Shown here piece after piece: positions 50,601 to 59,422 of a stretch of 59,422 nt of DNA. The translations under genes and the position numbers were made by a program. Origin of the DNA: Saccoglossus kowalevskii (taxonomy: Eukaryota > Hemichordata > Enteropneusta > Harrimaniidae); the NCBI RefSeq assembly GCF_000003605.2, contig NW_003132849.1:305997-365418 (forward strand), written 5' to 3'. The notes beneath the pieces were generated by a model, which ran no database searches, was not told the DNA's origin, and saw only the letters and a list, made by a program, of their open reading frames with translations. Each line of letters opens with the position of its first letter. Position 1 is the stretch's first letter.

Positions 50601-53600
50601 TTATGTATTGAATGTATAGTGCAGAATGTCAGAATGTAGAATTTTGAATACTTATAATGACAGATTTGTCAGTTTCCAGGAATAACTTGTATTTACCTTG
50701 TCTAATAGATGCTGAAGTACAACTTAATACGATATGTGTATGACGTCATATATCACCTTCGAAACTGTAGATTGTTAAGAACTGTTGCGATAGTTGCTAT
50801 AGATTGATTGAAAATATTGCAAACGACAATACTCGTTATCGTGGCAGGTATCCATTACCTTGACACACGCTCGTTACCATGACTTCAAGAGAGTTTGGTT
50901 TGATTTGTTTAACTGTCCGTTAAAGGACGTTTTCAATAACTAACAGTTTATATTCCATACCGTTTTGGGTGAAAAGTCGTATTGCAAAGACAGATGATGG
51001 ATAGCTTGTTTATTATGAGAACCGTTAATCATTACTTTCCTAAAAGCTCCGATTATTTGATATGCAAATAAAAATCGTGAGTATTCGTGAGTAACTTCTG
51101 TTGATAAATGACAGCGTAATTTGAGTAATTTCTTCAATCTGTCAACATCCTACTCAGAGATGATTACATCGTTAGTATAAGTGGGCAACTGCAGGATGTA
51201 TAGAATACCATTCACCGATATCTCCGGGTAAATTAGCTGTATGATGCTATATTTCTGGCACACGCGCGTGCGCAGATTGTCGTTGAAAAGAAATTGACGA
51301 CTGTATTAAGAATTTAAATATTGTTGAAATGCACAATGCACATTGAAATAACAGTATGACAAATGCCTGTGAAATGCAGGTCCAAATGGTTATTGTTGGA
51401 GGTGTATATTCTTGCATTACGCATTAAGATATCTGGTCAGAATAAATAAAAGATGATGTCATAAGACGTCAACACATCTCCGAGCTTTTTTTTTATCTCT
51501 AATATCGGTTACAGTTCTAAGAACGGCGATAGACTGAATGACAGGATAAGGTATAATCTTCTCTGCTATTGCATCAATGCTTGAAATAGATAGTTACCCT
51601 GGGTAATGTATCAAATGTCCGAATATAAGAGTGTCGAAGGGCATTTGAATTTATGTGCATGACGCGCAAACAAAACAATGTCTAGATGTAATATACAGTG
51701 CATGTAAGTCAGTAACTTGTATTGGTGAACTTTGGCTAGGTGATGCACGTATGATAATATTTCAAAATGGTACATATCCAGTTACCTTCGGGGTTATAAG
51801 TCATCACAAAAAAGTTATTGACTAAAAAACACTAAACTTAATCTATCTATCAGATTCGTGAATATCGCGATGATTGTGATTGATCAAACTGCCCCTTCCC
51901 TTCCGGCTCTGTCAGTCAGTACAATCCGGTTCATTAGTGGAATTCCTGAATTAAATCGCTGATGTTGTATGTGTCCGCATCTACCACGGAACCTGGCCTA
52001 GCACAACGATTGTGAAGGTGCATTCTGAAACATGAGACGTTGACAGTGTTTGTATCTTAAGGACATTTAATAAAATTTAATAAATAAGTGAAATTATTCA
52101 ACGCTGAATGGTCCTAGGATTGTACATAAGTATGTGATCACTACCTCTATCAAGACTTTTAACAGAACAGCAATGATATACCTATATAGCACATATATAA
52201 CAAGGTTACATATCCTATATATGCATATATCCACACTGTGTATATATATATATATGCATTTTACACTGTCACAGGCTGCTCAAAAAATGGAGTATTGCAT
52301 GCATCCCCAGATATTACGTGTATAACTTGAATATCAAAAGTTATTGTTAAAATGTACTTAGTTCAATTTATGTTATAATTAAATGGCGAGACATGCCGAG
52401 GTATGATTCGAACACCGAAAACGCCGTTGAATGATATTCTGTCATCCATAAAATATCAATCAATCAATCATGGGTCTTATGCAACATGCCTGATGTCAAT
52501 GTCAAAGCCTCGATATTCTAAACGTCTTCGGATAGCAGCTAAATGAGCACGACTTTATTGATTATAGGGGGTTATGTATGTGATCGGTCGTGAAATAAGA
52601 AACCTCGTTACATCAATTCAGGAAATACTGGTGTGACAATCAAACAAATTTTTTGTTCATATTAACCTTACGTTTTCAATGGTTTATTTTTATTTTATTT
52701 GTCTTTTTTTTAAATACACTTTAAGACAATAAAACTGTAGCATAGATGAGAGACTGGGTCAGTGAAAATAGGTGATGGAAATGTACAGTTCCAGTGGTTT
52801 TGTACTTTTCTTTGACAGGTAAAATGCTATGGGAATCGTCCCCCTATATAGGGAGTAAATTATGTAATACAATTTCCAAACATGACATCACCATAATATC
52901 GCCAGATGGTCTTTGTTGTAGAAACTGAACGTACGAGTATCTGGAACTACTTTTCAAGATGGCTGACCAGCAGTGGTTTAATACTTTCCACGTAGTGCTA
53001 AAAGTAATAATACCAATCTGTACTTTCCAAACACAAGTCTTGAGGTAGGTTTATAACAGTTCGGTGCGTTAAAACTAGACTGCTACAGGCACAGTTTATT
53101 TATACACATAATATATGTAAATTGGTACGGGTGTTCGCATTGCAAAGTGCTAGTACTACAAAGCGACAGGAAACTTTGAGTATAATGCCACAGAGGATAC
53201 GCTATCTCAATAATTTATCAAAACAGCATCCATTACCATAATAAATTGATAAATGGAACGTGACAAGATCAGTTAAATGAGTTGTATCGAATATCGACAT
53301 CGCACATGTATGAACATGAATATGAATATTTCAAACTCGATGAAATGTACAGATTTATTTATTTTGCATGCTGGTTAGCCAAAGGTATTTTTCTACAACT
53401 GAAAGGTTACTTGCTCAGTGTTTCAGCATGGTGGGCGTATATTTGAATCTATTTGACGTACCTCACATGTACCCCATAGCATTATTGACTGCAAATTCAC
53501 ATACGCTGTGTGACACCTGTGGCGCCTATTTGATATTACAATTAAGCTGATTTATAATAAAATTGCTTTCAGATCTTGCTCATTTCCAATGGTGTATTCT

Positions 53601-56600
53601 ATTTTAAACCAATCTAACTGAAGTCGAAGTGATCAAGGTGAACGAACTATAGAAATACTAAGTAATTTTTTTCTCAATAGAATACAATATGTGGCTTTGT
53701 TTCAGTTGATATTTGATGATATAAGTCTAATCGCAGTAGATCTGTAACTAATTTAAATATCGATTGTGCTTGTATATAAATAAACCACAAGTCAGGCAAT
53801 AACATTCATTCTGTGTAATTTTCGAAACGCCATTAAAAACCTATTTTTAAAAATAGTATATTAGTGTCAACCACACTAGGTCTATCGTCATGACGCTAAT
53901 TTTTAGGCAGCAAAATGTTTCTTTGATTTGATTTAAACTGCTTTTTTCATTAAATGACAGGAGCGATAGAATATCTGACATCTCCCCGAAACAATATGGT
54001 CGAAAATATGCTATTATTATTAATAATCAATAGTTCAACAACATCTATGGCAAATCATTATTGTTTTTATATCATATATGTAAAAAAACGATATAAAAAA
54101 CACTGAACTGAACTGAACTGGTGCGCTTTCTGTTTTATGAATCCCCGTTATATTATTTAGGGTAACAGCTTACAGTAACAGTACAGTACAGTAATATATT
54201 ACATTAAATAATAATAATAAGATAACTTGTATATGCAAATGAAATCACGTACAGAATATACGATTAAAGAGCATTACATAATATTTAATTAGCAATCTTC
54301 CTCGAAGATCTGATTTCTAAAGTTTTGTATTTAGATAATGTGCTTATTGGCAACATGTTATGTATGCCGCGCGTCTATCACACAGCGCATGCTCACAACC
54401 AATTTGTCTCTGTGTGCAATAACCGTGATATAATGAAACACATTTCAAATAAAAGGAATCTACCGTCAAGCACAACAGCGCGTGACGCTATCAATCGAAC
54501 CAAAGGGAAAATCCCGCCAGTTCACTTGTTTGGAACAAATTAATTTGCATATAATTAAACAAATACAGTGTTAATGGTCAGATGGTTGGATAAGATTACT
54601 TAGTAGATAAGACAAGATTGACGTATTGCAATCAATTCACTGAACATTATCTAAATCAAGTATTTAAATCGCCTTCTCTAACGGGAAACCCTGAAAACAA
54701 CTGACTCGTGTATAATAATACAATTACAATTGACGATGGTTTATCTAGATGCAATACAATCAATAATTCATTATGTATTTATTGCCGCAAATTCTAGAGA
54801 TACTTTTCAATTGAGTGGGGGTATTACGCTGAACTGTGAATTGAATTGTTTTGCCGTTAGTTAACTACTCAGCATATGTATTTAGTTGGCAATCCTGTGG
54901 GAACAAGCTCATTCACGGGCTCCATTAAAAAAGAAAAACAACGTACAAAGTAAAATGAAAAAGTAAAACTGCGCAGCAACAAATTTTTCATAAAATTATA
55001 TTGGCTATTAAAAAAATACAAAGGAAAGGAATACGATGTTGTTGAAAGCATTTATGAATCTGGTAAGTAAGTATGTTCAAAGGTTAATTCTGTTAGAACG
55101 AAACCTGAATATTGGTAAAGTACTTTTTATGGGCACATTAAAACAAACTTGTGATGAAATATCAATTGAATCATAAAAAACAGTTGTGCCTTTGTATAAA
55201 ATGTTATTGATATGTTTTGAATTACATAAATATTTATAGTGTAGGTGAAAGTACTTTCTATATACTGAAATGGTCTATTTATACATACAATTATATGTCA
55301 ATAAAACATATCACGAGATAAACGTTTTGAATTGATACTTTCATTATTTATACTTAATCTTGTAGAGATAACTTCATATAAATCATGACTTGGAATTATT
55401 TTTAAGGTAACAACGTTAACAGGGTTAGAAGTGATTCAGACATTCTTTCAAAGCCACGCATGCCACTGTACTAACCTAGTATATAACTCCTCATCACCTG
55501 TAGGCTTCTATATATGCAAATTCGATGGTGCATTTCCATTTCCAATGTTTGACTGAGGCGTTACAAGACGACAAATTTCGTTGGCCAATAAAGTTTTTAA
55601 AAAGATGGTTTTGAGCAGACTATAATATTTTTCTTGTCCGGGTTTGAATAATTAGTACACCTGTAATGTCAAGCTATTTATATGTTTTATATATTTATAT
55701 GATTTCCGATTTGGTGCGAATTTGCCGACAACCCGTTTATTTGTTTCCCCCTCCCGGCATGCACTGCCAGCGCGGCTTGGTCAACACACTACGCCAAAAT
55801 CTTAATAGACATTTGTGTTTACTGTAGTGTTCATTGCACGTCTAGTTGGTGTCTCATTTGACATATATCATGAAGATTTGGAAAAAATAAGAATATAAAA
55901 TATTAATTTAAGTAAACATGTATTGCAAATAGAAATACGGCAATCTTAGGTAACAACCTCCTCAAACCTATATGAATATTTAATTAGGGAATGGGTAATT
56001 AGCGTGGTCGTGAATTACCACGCCACATTATTAATATGCACCACGGGATATGAATGGGTAATGATAACAAACTCACAAATATAGATGTAAAACAGTTATT
56101 ATCTGATCCCAAGCTGCAAGCTAATACAAGGGCATTACGTATAGACTTTTGTAGATACGAGAAACAAGTACTTGAGATGAGATGGTGTATATTGACTCTC
56201 TGATTTTGGTAATGCTTTTTATTTGTATATTTATGGGGAAATACAATTATACCTTGCAATATTGTCTGAATTTTTACAGACTTGGGTGGTTTAATATATA
56301 TTTGTCAAGTTATCACTAAAATTTAAATTCCACATGCACGTCAATGTAAACATACTATTAGTAAAACCCCTTACACTCAGTGAGATAACGAATACACAGG
56401 CATATAACAATGTATATAAAAATAAACCAGCTGTCCATTGAAAAACAGCGTCAATTGAATGTCTACATTTGTTTGGGGAAACACAACACAAAATAGGGCC
56501 ACACTTACTCGCAGTTGGAAATATAAGTTTTGGTTCTCAAGACTAGTTATAAGGGTTTCAAAATGTTAGCTTCCACTTGAGTTAAAATTACAAACTAATT

Positions 56601-57242
56601 TCATGTTAAAGAACCTTACAGTTTTTGAGAAAAAAAACTCTCATTCCCTTACTATTATATAAAGTTGCAAGACTATTCCTGTTTTATTAACCTGAAATAA
56701 ACACACCCGTTCTGACCAAATATGTCAATTTCTCTACGGTGATTACGCTCGTATATATTTTGTGTATATTTTTGAACGCGAGATTCAGACGAGTTTGGAT
56801 TTCCCTTACTAGCATTTTCGGTTATTAAATGGTCTGTTTTCAGCTGTATTCGCAATGGTATTTCAAAATTTCCAAAAATATTTGTTTAAGAAGAATATTC
56901 CGTTGTAAATATTAACCTATTATTATATAATAGAATATTATTGTAGAATAATATATTAGAGAATATTAACCTTTGTAAAGTGACCTTGAACATTATTGCT
57001 GTCTGGGGCAAGGGAACCCACCATGCATTTCAATGTAACCATATGTCACTGTCAACTTGTACAGCCGTTAATTTACTAGCACCACGATATATTTTACAGT
57101 CCTGGCTATCGTAAAAATGCTCGTATAAACTTGTTGTGAATTGTTTAATGTTCCACAAAAGTGCCGACAAGATTGCGTCTAATCTGTCCACCTTGTAGCC
57201 ACAGATTGGTCAATAAATTCCAATACAGCCCGTGCCACCTCG
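44664..57242. other. Region without recognised genes
   Basis: More than 12 kb of AT-rich DNA with no gene, RNA or clear transposon recognised. Minor items: TGACGTCA at 50741-50748, a short (TA)n near 52237, a few CTGAA units at 54103-54120, and a hairpin GCGTGGT / ACCACGC at about 56003-56024. Confidence 0.55.
50741..50748. promoter_or_regulatory. CRE-type palindrome TGACGTCA
   Basis: Second full CREB/ATF consensus in the window. No gene near it. Confidence 0.15.
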
Positions 57243-57250
57243 TTTCGCCA

Positions 57251-57260
57251 TATATAAAAG
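57251..57260 (+). promoter_or_regulatory. Candidate TATA box TATATAAAAG
   Basis: A good TATA word, followed 40 nt later by a donor-like GTGAGTAA at 57300, as if a short non-coding first exon lay between. The base before the donor is T, not G. No downstream exon was recognised, and the 90-codon frame at 57393-57665 has no ATG start. Weak. Confidence 0.15.
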
Positions 57261-58197
57261 TGTTCCCTTGAGAAATGTCATCTATTACGACGGATTGCTG
57301 TGAGTAAACATATTAATACATCTTAGTCCGATGGTCGTCGAGACGTAATATGATAAAAAAAATGCCCCCCTACACAATTCGATGTCTAACATGTGTCAGA
57401 TTATCCAAATGTTATTCTTTTTAAATTGTGGTGTGCTTGTTTTAGATATGGATTGTTTTCCAATTTTCATATAGCGTATTTAGATATAATTTCTATGGAT
57501 CGATCTAGTGTTTTTGTCTACATAGAAACATTGGCAGCGATTAATGAATACTTTACATATCGACAATACGGACTAGACATAGGAGTCCTTTATTATTGTG
57601 TCACAGATCTAAATCCATTCCTAATACACTGTTATATCGAACTTGATGGCATAGTAAACTACTAGATTAAATAAATGTCACACCACTTGGTATTTTGCTT
57701 GGTAATTTTAAATTCACTTTGAGTCGTTCCGAATGCTATCAACACTGAAGTAAATTGAGATGGAGCTCGTAATTTATTATTTATTTGGGTATCTATGTTC
57801 GCTCTATATTCATACATATATGCATACTGTGTACTAATTTATATAGGTTATACAATTACGAGATGTTTTTATTTCGGATTCTGATAACATTTAATCAAAA
57901 TTCACTACATTACTTTTAATTTCCTGGTCTTTCTGCCATTACGCAAAATGGAAGAACAAACGGACATGCTCAATAGTAGCTGAGTGAGAACCTGTCACTG
58001 TATCGCGAATAGACGTTCATTTGTACTCGAAAGGTAATAATCTGGATGACAACACAATGTATACAATCAATAAAACGCAGACAGTAACACAGAAAGCAGC
58101 TGTTTTGTGTGCATGGCAGTATATCTAAAATTCCCCCATAAACCCGATTCTCGAGAAAGTGAAAAAAAAAATATAAAAAGTCGAAATATCAATTCAA

Positions 58198-58340
58198 TCA
58201 TGTCACTTGTTCGATCATGTCACCTGTTCGATGATTTCATCTGGTGAATCATGTCACCTGTTCGATGATTTCATCTGGTAAATGATGTCATCTGTTGGAT
58301 GATGTCATCTGATGGATGATGTCATATGGTGGATGATGAT
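58198..58340. repeat. 17-bp minisatellite, 8.4 units, with a duplicated dimer
   Basis: Exactly 17-bp units of the type TGATGTCATCTGTTGGA run without indels from 58198. Units 2-3 and 4-5 are near-identical 34-bp dimers (TCATGTCACCTGTTCGA + TGATTTCATCTGGTRAA), showing a recent dimer duplication within the older array. Confidence 0.92.
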
Positions 58341-58669
58341 ATTCAAGTTGTCTTTTCTGATTCAATGTTCTGTGTGTTTTGTTGAGTTAACGCATAAGCG
58401 GGTCTGGTAATAGGAAGATGGTCACACATATAAAATACGGTTTTGTGGCAAATTGCATAATATGTGGCTAATCGGACTTGCAAAATGCACATAAAAAATA
58501 CTAGAATAACCTAGCCGTAACTTTATGAGTGGAATTTCAGCAAACATAACTAAACAGGTTAGATGGGTCAACATGTTCAATACTACCAATAACTGAGTTA
58601 GCCGGCTTAATTTTTATGACTTTCATTATCTTTAGCATTAAAATTTATATTTTCTCATTCCGCCAAATT

Positions 58670-58814
<145 letters not shown>

Positions 58815-59422
58815 ATAATTGCCAGTTGTTAATGATAGTCATTGTGGTTTTCAGTTTATTATTAAATACAGATAACCAATCACACTTTTTCCCGTCAAAT
58901 GTCAAATTGTAAAATCGCAAGATTATGAATGGCACATTTTCCATAGGACGACTTTACAAAAAGTTGTGTTTTTGGAACAGATATTACGAATGGCGTTGTA
59001 TGGCTTTAAAGGGATGACAAGAAGGTTGGGGGGGGTTTGGCCAGAAGTGCGTCGTTACGTAGTTAGAAAGGTTTAGAGAAGACGAAACTATGATGATTTG
59101 CTGTTTTTTTTAACTGTTGCTGTTGATAGTATGTCAGTGTCACCAACTTCCATGTGTTGCAAGTCCATTTTACATACATGTACATCGTATATACATTGGT
59201 GAAAGCACTGATTGGATGGTATATACGATATCGGAACGCAACTGCGTCACCACCAGTCTGCGCTACGTGAAACGACTGAAGACAATTGTTGTGTTGTGTG
59301 AGAATTCATTATAATTTAATGTCTTAATATTTGTTATTTATACTCATATTAACAGTTAGCATAGTTACGTATACCTTGTACTTGTAGACTGCTCAACTGG
59401 TTCGTAACCAGTCTTGTGATTG
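58815..59422. other. Region without recognised genes
   Basis: AT-rich with a G8 run near 59028. A 65-codon frame (59117-59314) shows no recognisable features. Confidence 0.55.

Noticed and set aside
52395-52430. tRNA-like T-arm on the minus strand (GTGTTCGAATCAT)
   Set aside because: No acceptor stem, anticodon arm or A box in the flanking DNA.

Overview
The window looks like animal nuclear DNA: AT-rich, spliced, full of microsatellites and small non-autonomous transposons, and very poor in genes. The only gene I can establish is a rhodopsin-class neuropeptide GPCR on the minus strand (3292-7377), rebuilt here as three exons encoding 384 residues. Its motifs fit the kisspeptin (GPR54/KISS1R) / galanin / allatostatin-A receptor group best, with KISS1R-like signatures around TM2-TM4. 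Low gene density, AT-richness and MITE types suggest an invertebrate, perhaps a marine lophotrochozoan or non-vertebrate deuterostome. The sequence alone does not fix the phylum.

Layout. 1-69: a small relatively GC-rich open segment that may be the last coding bases of a plus-strand gene running off the window (weak). 70-2800: no gene seen. 2800-7430: the GPCR, with 3' UTR and poly(A) candidates at the low-coordinate end, exon 3 (3292-3941), intron 2, exon 2 (4873-5008), a 2.0-kb intron 1 and exon 1 (7009-7377). An in-frame stop upstream of the ATG fixes the start. From about 7430 to the end (about 52 kb) no gene is supported. That stretch holds: (a) a family of TTAA-flanked, CpG-rich MITEs in at least five copies (8389, 9454, 24671, 24908, 28500); (b) a different TA-flanked MITE (33197-33359); (c) an imperfect 100-bp foldback (20864-20963); (d) dispersed repeat pairs (14748/17683, 5787/34092, 31935/32206); (e) minisatellites of 40 bp (35016-35223) and 17 bp (58198-58340); (f) microsatellites, notably a (GTCT)n/(CT)n tract of about 250 bp at 38512 and a (TAAA)n tract of about 145 bp at 58670.

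The most unexpected signal is a set of eight palindromic motifs related to the RFX-factor X-box (GTTNCCATGGNAAC type) spread over the window. Two lie in intron 1 of the receptor, one of them abutting a perfect 10-bp hairpin, and a fully symmetric copy lies at 13011-13026. Exact or near-exact copies of a 14-bp motif are not expected this often by chance, so the gene-free part may carry regulatory or conserved non-coding elements. Nothing resembles an operon, CRISPR array, phage, rRNA gene or convincing tRNA. I found no multi-gene system; the receptor, the X-box-like sites and the MITE family are the parts worth following up.
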